Part shown: positions 25,765 through 34,458 of the stretch, piece after piece
Layout: every line of letters starts with the position of its first letter
How positions within the stretch are numbered: the stretch's first letter is position 1
NCBI RefSeq assembly: GCF_030817475.1
Contig: NZ_JAUSZJ010000002.1
Coordinates: 3,202,001-3,266,000, forward strand
Direction: 5' to 3'
DNA from: Streptomyces sp. V2I9
GTDB taxonomy: Bacteria; Actinomycetota; Actinomycetes; Streptomycetales; Streptomycetaceae
DNA length: 64,000 nt
Made by a program: the position numbers and the translations under genes
The notes under the pieces: model-generated
Seen by the model: only the letters and a program-made list of their open reading frames with translations
Told to the model about the DNA's origin: nothing
Database searches by the model: none

Positions 25765-26712
25765 ATGTCGCCGCGTCGCCGTCCCCCTCACACCCCCCAA
25801 CTCCTGCTCGCCGCCGCCCTCCTGGGGGCACTCCTCGCGCCGCCGGCCGCCGCCGTCACGCCGTACCGGCCCTCTTCCGGCGGGGGCGTGCCGCTGCGCG
25901 TCGCCACGTACAACATCCACGCCGGGGCCGGCTCGGACGGCGTGTTCGATCTGGACCGCCAGACGGCCGAACTACGGTCTCTCGACGCGGATGTGATCGG
26001 ACTTCAGGAGGTCGACCGGCACTGGGGCGCCCGTAGCGCGTGGCGCGACCTCGCGGGCGAGCTGGCCCGTCGGCTGCGGATGCACGTCTCCTTCGCGCCG
26101 ATCTACAGCCTGGACCCGGCACGACCGGGCGCCCCCCGCGCGGAGTACGGGGTGGCCGTGCTGTCGCGGCACCGGATCGTGAGCGCCGAGAACCACGAGA
26201 TCACCCGTCTCTCGACCCAGCACCCGAACCCGGTCCCGGCCCCCGCGCCGGGTTTCGGGGAGGTCGTCGTACGCGTGCGCGGGCTGCCCGTGCACGTCTA
26301 CGTGACCCACCTCGACTACCGCCCGAACCCCGCCGTCCGCGTGGCCCAGGTCGCCGACACCCGGCGGATCATGGCCGAGGACCGGGGCCCGAAGATCCTG
26401 CTCGGCGACCTCAACGCGGAGCCCGCCGCCCCCGAACTGGCGCCGCTGTGGCGGGAGCTGACGGACGCGGACCCGGCTGCGCCCACGTTCCCCGCGCAGG
26501 ATCCGGTCAAGCGGATCGACTTCGTGGCGGTGTCGAAGGGCGATCGGGGGGACCGGACCGATCAGGGCGACCACGGTGGCAGCCCGTACGGCGGCCGTGA
26601 AGCACCGGTGCGCGGGACGATCACCGTGCGGAAGGCGTGGGTGCCGGAGAGCGTCGCGTCCGATCACCGGCCGGTGGTGGCGGACCTGGTGGTGCGGCCG
26701 CGGGGACGATGA
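25765..26712 (+). CDS. Secreted endonuclease/exonuclease/phosphatase-family hydrolase
   Basis: 315 residues with a signal peptide (LLLAAALLGALLAPPAAAV). The EEP fold is complete: VATYNIHAG (Asn ligand), DVIGLQEVDRHWG (Glu metal ligand), YVTHLDYRP, ILLGDLNAEP (Asp and Asn), PVKRIDFVAV (Asp) and the final SDHRPVVADL (Asp-His). These are the catalytic residues of DNase I/sphingomyelinase-like enzymes. The true substrate (phospholipid, nucleic acid or inositol phosphate) cannot be told. ATG 25765 has a GGGAG ribosome site. Divergent from the MFS gene. Confidence 0.9.
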   Translation: MSPRRRPPHTPQLLLAAALLGALLAPPAAAVTPYRPSSGGGVPLRVATYNIHAGAGSDGVFDLDRQTAELRSLDADVIGLQEVDRHWGARSAWRDLAGELARRLRMHVSFAPIYSLDPARPGAPRAEYGVAVLSRHRIVSAENHEITRLSTQHPNPVPAPAPGFGEVVVRVRGLPVHVYVTHLDYRPNPAVRVAQVADTRRIMAEDRGPKILLGDLNAEPAAPELAPLWRELTDADPAAPTFPAQDPVKRIDFVAVSKGDRGDRTDQGDHGGSPYGGREAPVRGTITVRKAWVPESVASDHRPVVADLVVRPRGR

Positions 26713-26898
26713 GTCCTGGTACGGCGGCGGGAACGACGGGTGTTGGTGCGGCCGCAGGAACGACGAGCACGGTCGCTCCGCCGGTACGGCGGCGGGGGGG
26801 GCGGGCCGGCCGACGCGGTGTCCCCGGAGCCGGAGAAGGCGAACGATCGCCCGTGACGGACCCGACGACGGCCGCCGCAGGCCCCCGCCGCCGTACGC

Positions 26899-27645
26899 CT
26901 ACGCACCGGGCTTGATCAGATACCCCGCGCCGCGCCGGGTGTGGATCATCGGCGTGCGGCCCGCGTCGATCTTCTTGCGGAGGTAGGAGATGTAGAGCTC
27001 GACGATGTTGGCCTGGCCGCCGAAGTCGTAGTTCCAGACCCGGTCGAGGATCTGTGCCTTGCTGAGGACCCGGCGCGGGTTGCGCATCAGGAAGCGCAGC
27101 AGCTCGAACTCGGTGGCCGTGACGTGGATCGACTCGCCGCCGCGGCTCACCTCGTGGCTGTCCTCGTCCAGCACCAGGTCCCCGACGACGAGCGTGGACC
27201 CGCCGCGCCCGGCGGCGGCGACCGAACCCGAGCGGCGGATGAGCCCGCGCAGCCGGGCCACGACCTCCTCCAGGCCGAACGGTTTGGTCACGTAGTCGTC
27301 GCCGCCCGCCGTGAGCCCGGCGATCCGGCCCTCCCCGGCGTCCCGAGCGGTCAGGAAGAGGACCGGCACATCGGCGTGCTCACGCCGCAGCCGACTCAGC
27401 ACGGACAGCCCGTCCATGTCCGGCAGGGCCACGCCGAGCACCACGGCGTCCGGACGGAAGTCGCGGGCGGCCCGCACCGCCCCGGCCCCGTCCCCGGCGC
27501 TGCGCACCTCCCACCCCTCGTAGCGCAGGGCCATCGAGAGCAGTTCGGTGAGCGGAGCCTCGTCGTCCACGACCAGCACCCGCACAGGGGTACGGTCCGG
27601 CCCGAGCAGTTCGGCGCGCCCCTGGGGCGAGATCGTCGTCGTCAT
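26899..27645 (-). CDS. OmpR-type response regulator lacking the phospho-acceptor Asp
   Basis: 248 residues: receiver domain at about 21-135 and winged-helix effector at about 150-245 (VTATEFELLRFLMRNPRRVL, QILDRVWNYDFGGQANIVEL, IHTRRGAGYLI). The acidic pocket (VLVVDDEA, Asp27-Asp28), the LTARD Thr and the VTKPF Lys are kept. The phosphorylation site normally reads VVLD(V/M)MLP; here it reads AVVLGVALP, so residue 71 is Gly (codon GGC, minus strand, 27435-27433). No histidine kinase gene is next to it. It may act without phosphorylation, or be losing function. Confidence 0.92.
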   Translation of the reverse strand: MTTTISPQGRAELLGPDRTPVRVLVVDDEAPLTELLSMALRYEGWEVRSAGDGAGAVRAARDFRPDAVVLGVALPDMDGLSVLSRLRREHADVPVLFLTARDAGEGRIAGLTAGGDDYVTKPFGLEEVVARLRGLIRRSGSVAAAGRGGSTLVVGDLVLDEDSHEVSRGGESIHVTATEFELLRFLMRNPRRVLSKAQILDRVWNYDFGGQANIVELYISYLRKKIDAGRTPMIHTRRGAGYLIKPGA

Positions 27646-27744
27646 GGACCCCACTCTGTGAGCCACCCGTGAGAGAAGCCTGACGCGTTTCTGTGAATTG
27701 CCTGAGAAAGCGGCCGCCGTCCTCACGGGGACACCATGGCGGAG

Positions 27745-28689
27745 TCACGGGAACAACGCGGCGGCGTTCCCGTGACAGACCGCCCGCAACCACTCGTCGC
27801 CCAGCCCGAGCCGTTCCAGCGCCCGGAGCTGGTGCACGTACGGGTACGGGATGTTCGGGAAGTCGGTCCCGAGCAGGATCCGGTCCCCGAGGTCCGCCAG
27901 CCGCCCCCGCTGCGCCGCCGGGAACGGGCTGAGCCCCTCGCTGAAGTCGGTGAACGCCATCGTCGTGTCGAGCCGGACCTCCGGGTACGCCTCCGCCAGC
28001 GCCAGGAACTCCGCGTACTCCGGCATCCCCAGGTGCGCGACGATCAGCCGCAGCCGGGGATGGCGTGCCAGGAGCCGCCCGACCGGCTCGGGCCCGGTGA
28101 ACCTCCCCGGCGCGGGCCCCGACCCGCAGTGCATCACGACCGGGACCCCGGCCTCCGCGAGCAGCCCCCACACCGGGTCGAGCAGCGGATCGTTGGCGTC
28201 GTACGCACCCACCTGGAGATGGGACTTGAACACCCGCGCCCCGTTCTCGACGGCCTCCTTCACGTACGCCTCCACGCCCTCCTCCGGGAAGAGGGTCGCG
28301 GTGTGCAGGCAGTCGGGCGTCCGGGCGGCGAAGTCGGCGGCCCAGCCGTTCAGCCAGCGGGCCATGCCGGGCTTGTGCGGGTAGAGCAGGGAGGTGAAGC
28401 GCTGCACCCCGAAGGAGCGCAGCAGGTGCAGCCGCCGCTCCTCCTCGTACCGGTAGGCGATCGGCCACTCCAGCCCGGTGAGCGGACCGACGGCGTCGAA
28501 GTAGGCCCACACCTTGCGCAGGACCCGCTCCGGCATGAAGTGGGTGTGCACGTCGATGATCCCGGCCAGCCCGATCCGCCGCCGGAACCGCGCCACGTCG
28601 TCGCTCTCGGACGTCTCCGCCGCCCCGGCCGCCGTGCCGGTCGTCGTCCCGGCCGGGTCCGTCGGCTCCGTCGTCCCGGGTGTCTCCAT
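27745..28689 (-). CDS. Amidohydrolase-2 family metal-dependent hydrolase
   Basis: 314 residues of the TIM-barrel amidohydrolase_2 (ACMSD-like) family. Metal-site motifs: IIDVHTHFMP near the N-terminus, VVMHCGSG in the middle, LIVAHLGMPEYAEFLALAEA and ILLGTDFPNIPYPYV with the catalytic Asp, then AVCHGNAAALF. These enzymes are decarboxylases or hydrolases of small carboxylated compounds. The 40 N-terminal residues are Thr/Gly/Glu-rich and outside the fold, so an internal start is possible. It is convergent with nothing; the response-regulator gene follows on the same strand. Confidence 0.88.
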   Translation of the reverse strand: METPGTTEPTDPAGTTTGTAAGAAETSESDDVARFRRRIGLAGIIDVHTHFMPERVLRKVWAYFDAVGPLTGLEWPIAYRYEEERRLHLLRSFGVQRFTSLLYPHKPGMARWLNGWAADFAARTPDCLHTATLFPEEGVEAYVKEAVENGARVFKSHLQVGAYDANDPLLDPVWGLLAEAGVPVVMHCGSGPAPGRFTGPEPVGRLLARHPRLRLIVAHLGMPEYAEFLALAEAYPEVRLDTTMAFTDFSEGLSPFPAAQRGRLADLGDRILLGTDFPNIPYPYVHQLRALERLGLGDEWLRAVCHGNAAALFP

Positions 28690-28758
28690 GCGCAGGTCCT
28701 CTTCCGGGGTCGTCGGCCGCAGGTCGTGGTGAACGACTCACCCCCGGGGGCGGGTCGT

Positions 28759-29637
28759 TCAGAACAACCCACCTTGCACACCGCCGTTGCCGATGTCGAT
28801 GAGAGGGACACGGACATCGCCGTCGGTGACCGCCGTCAGCTCCCACCCGGTGATCAGCCGCGTGTCCAGGACGACCACGCCTCCGCCGGCCGCGTCGAGG
28901 TGCAGATCGGGCCCGGCGGCGGCGACGAGCCGCCCCGCGACGACGCCCCCGTCCACCAGCTCCCGCACCGACCGCGTGGGCGCGCGGGTGCCGTCCAGCC
29001 CGAACACCCCGGCCTGGTCGACGACTTCGAGAGGGAGCCGCTCCAACGACTCGGGCCGGCCGCGCCCATCGAGCGCCGCGGCCCGCGCGTACAGCTCCGC
29101 CACCGCCCGCGCCCGTTCCTCGATGCCGGGCAACCGCCCGCGTACGGCCCGCTTCCCGGCGTACGGGATGCGGTCGGGCACCCCGAGCGCCGCCCGCAGC
29201 ACCTCCTCGGTCCGCCGGGCCGCCATGAGGGGACCGCGCCCGAGCCAGGTGAACGCGACGGCCCCCTGCTCCCGCAACCGGGCGGCCCCGCGCTCCTCCC
29301 CCGTGATCCCGACCTTGACCAGACCGGGCCCGAACCAGGCGAGGTACACGCGGTACGTACGGGGGTCGTCCGCCAGCCTGTCGGCGGCCACGGAGTGCGC
29401 CCGGTCCAGCCGCGCGCACTCGGCGCACCGCCCGCCGGTCGAGCGCCCCGGCACCACGGCGTTCAGCGGGCAGGCGTTGCCCCGAGCCCCCACGCAGTGC
29501 CGCTCCCCGAGAGCCCGGAACCCGAGGGCCGCCCCGTACGCGAGCACGCTCACCCGCCGGTCGCCGCCCCTGCGCCACCCCAGCTCGGGCGCCTCACCGG
29601 GCCAGCGCAGCCCGGCGCACCACCATCCACCGGCCAC
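28759..29637 (-). CDS. DUF2797 family protein
   Basis: 292 residues. The start WWCAGLRWP, the Cys set CVGARGNACPLN...CAECARLDRAHS and the segment YLAWFGPGLVKVGITGEERG, which resembles a GIY-YIG core, identify DUF2797. Four Cys around 55-80 could bind a metal. Function unknown. I favour GTG 29637, which follows a GGGG/AGGAG-like run; the frame extends seven codons further to GTG 29658. The 70 bases to the amidohydrolase gene suggest one transcript. Confidence 0.85.
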   Translation of the reverse strand: MAGGWWCAGLRWPGEAPELGWRRGGDRRVSVLAYGAALGFRALGERHCVGARGNACPLNAVVPGRSTGGRCAECARLDRAHSVAADRLADDPRTYRVYLAWFGPGLVKVGITGEERGAARLREQGAVAFTWLGRGPLMAARRTEEVLRAALGVPDRIPYAGKRAVRGRLPGIEERARAVAELYARAAALDGRGRPESLERLPLEVVDQAGVFGLDGTRAPTRSVRELVDGGVVAGRLVAAAGPDLHLDAAGGGVVVLDTRLITGWELTAVTDGDVRVPLIDIGNGGVQGGLF

Positions 29638-29901
29638 CCGGAACCCCGCTCTCCTCACCGGCGCCCGACCACCGGACCACCGGTCGAACCGGTCCGGCCG
29701 CGTCAGGGCCTCTCCCTCGGATCATGCCGGGCTCGCGGGACCCGGTCCAAACGGGCGGCCCGGCGGCATGGGCGTGAAGCGCACCCGGCCGGCGCGGGGT
29801 CGTCCCGCCGACGAGACCTGCGGAAGGGTTCCGGCTCCCCGTGCCGAGGAATTTCCGGAGCGGCCGGAGCCGGTGCGCCCCGTCCCGTTAGGATCCGGAC
29901 C

Positions 29902-30846
29902 ATGGCGCTGACCGGGACTCAGGTGGACCTGTTCGAGGCGTGCATGCCCCGGCTGAAGGCCATCGCGTACCGTCTCCTCGGCTCGGCGAGCGACGCGGAG
30001 GACGCCGTGCAGGAGACGTTCCTGCGGTGGCAGGCCGCCGACGTCGGGCGCATCGAGGTCCCCGAGGCATGGCTCACCAAGGTGCTCACCAACCTCTGCC
30101 TCAACGAACTCACCTCGGCGCGCGCCCGGCGCGAGACGTACGTGGGCCAGTGGCTGCCGGAACCGCTGCTCGCGGGCGACCCGCTGCTCGGCCCCGCCGA
30201 CACGGCCGAGCAGCGCGAGTCGGTCTCGTTCGCCGTGCTCACCCTGATGGAGCGGCTCTCCCCCGACGAGCGGGTGGTGTACGTGCTGCGGGAGGCGTTC
30301 GCGTACCCGCACCGGAAGATCGCCGAGATTCTCGACATCACGGAGTCCGCGAGCCAGCAGCTGTTCCACCGCGCGAAGAAGCACATCGCGGCGGGCCGCA
30401 CCCGTACGGAGGTGGACGAGTCGGCGGCGCGGCGGATCGTCGAGGAGTTCCTGACCGCCGCCACCAGCGGCCGGACCGAGCCCCTCGTCCGGCTGCTCAC
30501 CGCGGACGCCGTCGCGATCGGCGACGGCGGCGGAAAGGTACCGGCCCGCACGAAGCCGTTCGCGGGCGCGGCGGCCGTCGCCACGTTCATGCGCAGCCTG
30601 TTCGTCCCCAACCAGGCCGCCCGCCGGCTCCTCGGCGGCTCGGCGGAGGTGTACGTCTCCTCCGCCAACGGGCTGCCCGCCCTGGTGGTCCTGGTCCGGG
30701 GCCGGGTCATCGGCGTGATGTGCCTGGAGATCACCGAGGACGGCATCGCGGCATTCCGCAACCAGGCCAACCCCGACAAGCTGGAGCGGGCGACGCGGCA
30801 GTGGGCGGCGACGGACCACGGGGAACCGGTGCTCCGCATCGGCTGA
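29902..30846 (+). CDS. ECF41-type RNA polymerase sigma factor (SigJ-like, SnoaL-like C-terminus)
   Basis: 314 residues. Sigma regions 2 (MPRLKAIAYRLLGSASDAED, AVQETFLRWQAADV) and 4 (LTLMERLSPDERVVYVLREA, HRKIAEILDITESASQQLFH) are followed by a roughly 110-residue SnoaL/NTF2-like domain. The ECF41 signatures are present: WLPEP in the inter-region linker, DGGGK, and NPDKL near the C-terminus. In this group the C-terminal domain replaces an anti-sigma factor, and the partner gene downstream encodes a redox or related enzyme (COE). Here that is the FAD-dependent oxidoreductase at 30953. TAGGAT lies seven bases before ATG 29902. Confidence 0.93.
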   Translation: MALTGTQVDLFEACMPRLKAIAYRLLGSASDAEDAVQETFLRWQAADVGRIEVPEAWLTKVLTNLCLNELTSARARRETYVGQWLPEPLLAGDPLLGPADTAEQRESVSFAVLTLMERLSPDERVVYVLREAFAYPHRKIAEILDITESASQQLFHRAKKHIAAGRTRTEVDESAARRIVEEFLTAATSGRTEPLVRLLTADAVAIGDGGGKVPARTKPFAGAAAVATFMRSLFVPNQAARRLLGGSAEVYVSSANGLPALVVLVRGRVIGVMCLEITEDGIAAFRNQANPDKLERATRQWAATDHGEPVLRIG

Positions 30847-30888
30847 CCCGGGGACGCCCACCCGGTGACCCACCTCACACATGCCACC

Positions 30889-30916
30889 TGTCAGGAAACG
30901 CGGGGCTGCCCGGTTC
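30889..30916 (+). promoter_or_regulatory. Possible ECF41 promoter of the oxidoreductase gene
   Basis: TGTCAGG at 30889-30895 and CGGTTC at 30911-30916. ECF41 promoters are reported as TGTCACA with a CGTC -10 element. Here five of seven -35 bases fit and the -10 fits poorly. Confidence 0.3.
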
Positions 30917-30952
30917 AAGGAGCGACACCGCGCGAGACAGGAGTGGCAGGAC

Positions 30953-32182
30953 ATGCAGGAGAACCCGCGACACCACGCCCACCAGCACCGCATCGTCGTC
31001 ATCGGAGCCGGCTACACCGGAGCGAGCGCAGCCGGGCGCCTCGCCGCACGGCTGCACCGCGAGGACGTCTCCATCACCCTCGTCAACGCCGAACCTGACT
31101 TCGTCGAACGCGTCCGGATCCACCAGCTGGCGGTGGGCCAGACCCTGCGCCCCCGCCCGCTCGGCGAAATGTTCGCGGGCACCGGGGTGCGGCTGAAGCT
31201 CGCCAGGGTCACCGGCATCGACGTCGACGGCCGGACCGTGACGGTGGCGCCGGACACCCCGGCCGGTGCCGACGGTTCGGAGACCGTGCCGTACGACACC
31301 CTGGTCTACGCCCTCGGCAGTGCCTGGAACACCCACGCCGTCCCCGGAGTGACCGAACACGCCCACGACATCGCCGGCCGCCCCGGAGCGCTGCGCCTGC
31401 GCGACCGCCTGGCGGCCCTCGCCCCCGGCAGCCCCGTCACGGTCGTCGGCGGCGGACTGACCGGCGTGGAGGGCGCGACGGAACTGGCCGAGGCCCGCCC
31501 GGACCTCGACGTGTCACTGATCGCCCGCGGCACACTGGGCGACTGGCTCTCCCCCAAGGGCGCCCGTCACCTGCGGAAGGTCTGCGCCGGCCTGCGGATC
31601 ACCGTCCACGAGAACACCGACGTCACCGCCGTGCACGCCGACCGGGTCTCCACCACCGGGGGCGACATCCCGGCCGAGGCCACCCTCTGGACCACGGGCT
31701 TCGCGGTCCACCCGATCGCCCGCGGCACGACGCTGGAGACGGCCGAGGACGGCCGGATCACGGTGGACGCCACGATGCGTTCGACCTCGCACCCGGACGT
31801 GTACGCCATCGGCGACGCGGCATGGGCGCCCGGCCCCGGCGGCAAGCCGCTGCGCATGTCGTGCGCCTCGGGTATCCCCACCGCCTGGCAGGCAGCCGAC
31901 GCCATCGCCGCCCGCCTCACCGGTGCCAAGCTCCCGACCCTGGCCCCGCGCTACTACAACCAGTGCGTTTCCCTGGGCCGCAAGGAGGGCCTGATCCAGT
32001 ACGTCACCGCCGACGACCGCTCCGTCAGCGCCGCCCTGACGGGCCGTCCGGCCGCCCTCTACAAGGAAATGATCTGCAAGGGCGCCGCCTGGGCCGTGGC
32101 CCACCCGACGCTGAACCTGCCGACCCGCCGCCGCCGGGTGGTGACGGCGACCCCGGCACGGGCGTCCGCGAAGGCCGCCTGA
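30953..32182 (+). CDS. FAD-dependent NDH-2-like oxidoreductase
   Basis: 409 residues with two Rossmann motifs: IVVIGAGYTGASAAGRLAAR for FAD and VTVVGGGLTGVEGATELAEA for NAD(P)H, the ATLWTTGF link and HPDVYAIGDAAW near the end. This layout is that of type-II NADH dehydrogenases and relatives. No membrane-anchoring C-terminal helix is obvious, so a soluble NAD(P)H:acceptor role is possible. ATG 30953 follows an AGGAG-like site. It is the expected partner of the upstream ECF41 sigma factor. Confidence 0.88.
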   Translation: MQENPRHHAHQHRIVVIGAGYTGASAAGRLAARLHREDVSITLVNAEPDFVERVRIHQLAVGQTLRPRPLGEMFAGTGVRLKLARVTGIDVDGRTVTVAPDTPAGADGSETVPYDTLVYALGSAWNTHAVPGVTEHAHDIAGRPGALRLRDRLAALAPGSPVTVVGGGLTGVEGATELAEARPDLDVSLIARGTLGDWLSPKGARHLRKVCAGLRITVHENTDVTAVHADRVSTTGGDIPAEATLWTTGFAVHPIARGTTLETAEDGRITVDATMRSTSHPDVYAIGDAAWAPGPGGKPLRMSCASGIPTAWQAADAIAARLTGAKLPTLAPRYYNQCVSLGRKEGLIQYVTADDRSVSAALTGRPAALYKEMICKGAAWAVAHPTLNLPTRRRRVVTATPARASAKAA

Positions 32183-32197
32183 GACGCCGCTCCCACC

Positions 32198-32232
32198 GGG
32201 CGAGTACGTCGCGGAACACGACGTACTCGCCC
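32198..32232. terminator. Bidirectional terminator between oxidoreductase and Imm10 genes
   Basis: Perfect 14-bp stem, arms 32198-32211 and 32219-32232, seven-base loop, between convergent genes. Confidence 0.85.
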
Positions 32233-32282
32233 CGCGCCAGACGCCGCGGACCCGGTCGGGATCCGCCGGACACCTCACTCCC

Positions 32283-32696
32283 CTATGCCATGCTCAGCCT
32301 CGGACGGACGTCCGGCCGCCCGTACTCCAGGATCCGGGGCAGCACCTCGCGCAGACGCGCCACATCGTCCGCAGGCGCTCGGAGGGCGACCTCGACGACG
32401 TCGTCCTCCAGCCCGAGTCCATCCACCGACGCGGGGTCCAGGGTCACGCGCAGGAGATCCCCTTCGAACTCCACCGCGCGCACGCACCCGTAGGCGGCGT
32501 TCCGGTCCGGGGTGACGAGGCAGTACGCATCCATGCCCAGGGACACCTCCTGCGGGCCCGGCTCCGCCCGATCGCACATGAAGTGCAGGGAGAAGCCCTC
32601 GTCGTCGTCCGACTCGGCGACTCCCGCCAGCACGCACGGCTACCGTTCCGGGTCGTCGACGCCCCAGGCGATCCGCGCAGTGAACCTGTATGTCAT
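32283..32696 (-). pseudogene. Imm10-family immunity protein interrupted by an amber codon
   Basis: From ATG 32696 the frame reads MTYRFTARIAWGVDDPER, then TAG (32642-32640), then LAGVAESDDDEGFSLHFMCD, SLGMDAYCLVTPDRNAAYGC and ADDVARLREVLPRILEYGRP to the stop. Both parts match the Imm10 family of polymorphic-toxin immunity proteins, which run without a break in relatives. The TAG sits where relatives have an ordinary residue. Translation could restart at GTG 32633, giving a 116-residue protein lacking the first beta strands. I read it as a damaged or truncated gene. No toxin gene is nearby, so it is an orphan. Confidence 0.65.
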
Positions 32697-32740
32697 GACG
32701 GAGTTCTGACAAAGACCTCTGACACCAGCCCGAACACGCG

Positions 32741-32771
32741 AGAGGCCCCCGGATCATCTCCGGGGGCCTCT
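32741..32771 (-). terminator. Terminator of tRNA-Arg(ACG)
   Basis: Perfect 13-bp stem, arms 32741-32753 and 32759-32771, five-base loop, ten bases past the tRNA 3' end. Confidence 0.85.
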
Positions 32772-32780
32772 GGCCTGCTG

Positions 32781-32853
32781 TGCACTCGGCAGGATTCGAA
32801 CCTGCAACCTTCTGATCCGTAGTCAGATGCTCTATCCGTTAAGCTACGAGTGC
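32781..32853 (-). tRNA. tRNA-Arg (anticodon ACG)
   Basis: 73 bases: acceptor GCACTCG/CGAGTGC with A discriminator, GGTTCGAATCC T arm, anticodon loop CTACGGA between TCTGA and TCAGA. A34 of this tRNA is the known substrate of TadA, encoded at 11149. The following 276 bases to the next tRNA hold no gene I recognise. Confidence 0.97.
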
Positions 32854-33091
32854 TTGGCGTTCCGGGCTTTTTTCTTCCCGGTCGGCGTTGCGAGAACAAC
32901 ATTACATGACCTGCGCCGTGACGCGAAATCCATTAGCCCTACCGTGCCTGACCTGCGGAAACAGCTTGTCTGGGCTCATCTCGGCCATGCGTCCCCGGCC
33001 TCCTCCGACTCGCGCCGGCCTCTCCGGACCTCCTCCGGCTGCTTCGGCCCCGCCCGCCTGCCCGGTGAGGGCCTCCGCGCCCGGAACGGCC

Positions 33092-33120
33092 GAAGCCCCG
33101 TGCCAGGGGCACGGGGCTTC
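33092..33120 (-). terminator. Terminator of tRNA-Ser(GCT)
   Basis: Perfect 13-bp stem, arms 33092-33104 and 33108-33120, three-base loop, ten bases past the tRNA 3' end. Confidence 0.85.
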
Positions 33121-33129
33121 AGGGTGGAG

Positions 33130-33220
33130 CGGAGGCGGAGGGATTTGAACCCTCGATGGGCTTTAAGACCCAAACCGCATTAGCAGTGCGGCGCCATAGA
33201 CCGGACTAGGCGACGCCTCC
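33130..33220 (-). tRNA. tRNA-Ser (anticodon GCT)
   Basis: 91-base type-II tRNA with acceptor GGAGGCG/CGCCTCC, G discriminator, long variable arm and anticodon loop CTGCTAA between CCGCA and TGCGG. It reads AGC/AGU codons. Confidence 0.97.
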
Positions 33221-33564
33221 TCCGCACGCCTCGCGCGAACGCGAGTGGTGCGTGCAGATGATGACACAGGCGAACGCCGTGCCACCAATCGCCGCCCACG
33301 TTACTAGTCCTCCGGGGGCCAGGGCAAAGCAGTTCGGCGTGGTGGCGCAACGTCCGGGCGCGACGCGCGTTAGAGAGGGGTGGGGGCCCGGATCTCCGTC
33401 CGCCGTCGCCTCCGTGCGGCGTCGCCGTCTCCGCGCGTCGCCGTCGCCCGTCCGTCATCAGCCGTCGTCCGTCAGCCGTGGCGGTGGAACGGGTCCGTGA
33501 TCGCCATGATCGCCGCGACCGCCGCCCGCGACCGGCCTCGTCGCAGAGATCCTGGAGCTTCCGT
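33221..33564. other. 344-base gap between tRNA-Ser(GCT) and the SSI gene
   Basis: No gene is seen. The part next to the tRNA should contain its promoter; the rest is CG-rich low-complexity sequence (CGCCGTC repeats around 33400-33470). Confidence 0.55.
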
Positions 33565-34140
33565 ATGTTGCGCCGTCTCGCCCTCACCGCCGTCGTCTCG
33601 CTCGCCGCGCTCGCCACCGCCGTGCCGGCGTCCACGGCCACCGCCTCCGGGCCCGTCTCCGCCGGGCCGGTGCCCGCCGCCGTACCGACCTCCGGACCGT
33701 TCGCCGCCTCCAAGCCCGCTCCGGGGCCGCTGCCCATGCCGCTCCCGCTGCCCGGATTCCTGGACGACGGGACGGGGGACGCGCCCGGCGTGGTGGACGA
33801 GACACGGACCCGGCTCACCGTGAGCGTGGAGAACACCGGCGTCCCCGGTGCCGACGGAACGTTCGAGCTGGAGTGCGGGCCCACCGGAGGCACCCATCCG
33901 AAGGGGCAGGCCGCCTGTGAGCGGCTGGCGGAGGCCGGGGCCACCCGGTCCGGGCGGCAGGAGCTGTTCCGGGAGACCCCCGAGGGCACCATGTGCACGA
34001 TGATCCACGGCGGCGACGCCTTCGCGCGCATCGTGGGCACCTGGGAGGGCCGGGCCGTGGACACGACCGCGACCCGCCGCGACGGTTGCGAGATCGCCCG
34101 CTGGAACAGCCTCGTGCCGGTGCTCCCGGACGTTCGCTGA
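33565..34140 (+). CDS. Secreted subtilisin-inhibitor-like (SSI) protein with N-terminal extension
   Basis: 191 residues: signal peptide (MLRRLALTAVVSLAALATAV), a roughly 50-residue Pro/Ala-rich stretch, then an SSI fold: LTVSVENTGVPGADGTFELE, CGPTGGTHPKGQAACERLAE (first disulfide), MCTMIHGGDAFARIVGTWEG and DGCEIARWN. The reactive-site loop reads CTM-I, so the P1 residue is probably Met as in classic SSI, giving subtilisin inhibition. These inhibitors restrain secreted proteases during development. The usual protein is about 110 residues mature; the extra Pro-rich segment is unusual. ATG 33565 has a GGAG site. Confidence 0.85.
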   Translation: MLRRLALTAVVSLAALATAVPASTATASGPVSAGPVPAAVPTSGPFAASKPAPGPLPMPLPLPGFLDDGTGDAPGVVDETRTRLTVSVENTGVPGADGTFELECGPTGGTHPKGQAACERLAEAGATRSGRQELFRETPEGTMCTMIHGGDAFARIVGTWEGRAVDTTATRRDGCEIARWNSLVPVLPDVR

Positions 34141-34458
34141 GCCGTGCCGGACGGTCCGGTGGCTCCGGAGTGAAGACGCGCGCCCCCCGAGCAGCACAAG
34201 ACGCTTCGGCAACCCCCGAGCGCCCCCTGGACGACAGGGGCCGCGCCCCGTGTCCGCGCACGTCACAGGTGCGCGGACGCTCACCTCAGGGGCTCGCGGC
34301 GTACACGGCGCGCACATAACCTCGGTGAGAGCTCCCCCTCATCCGCCGCCGCCGGGGGCTCCCCTGGCCTTAGACTCCTCCCGTGACAGTCTGCGGCCCG
34401 AGGGGCAAGATGGGGCCCGCTGTCGGCAAGGTGCGGTAATCAGGGAGGAAGCGTCGTC
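34141..34458. other. 318-base gap upstream of the PAS/receiver gene
   Basis: No gene or clear repeat is seen. It should contain the promoter for the large downstream gene; I cannot point to a convincing one. Confidence 0.5.
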
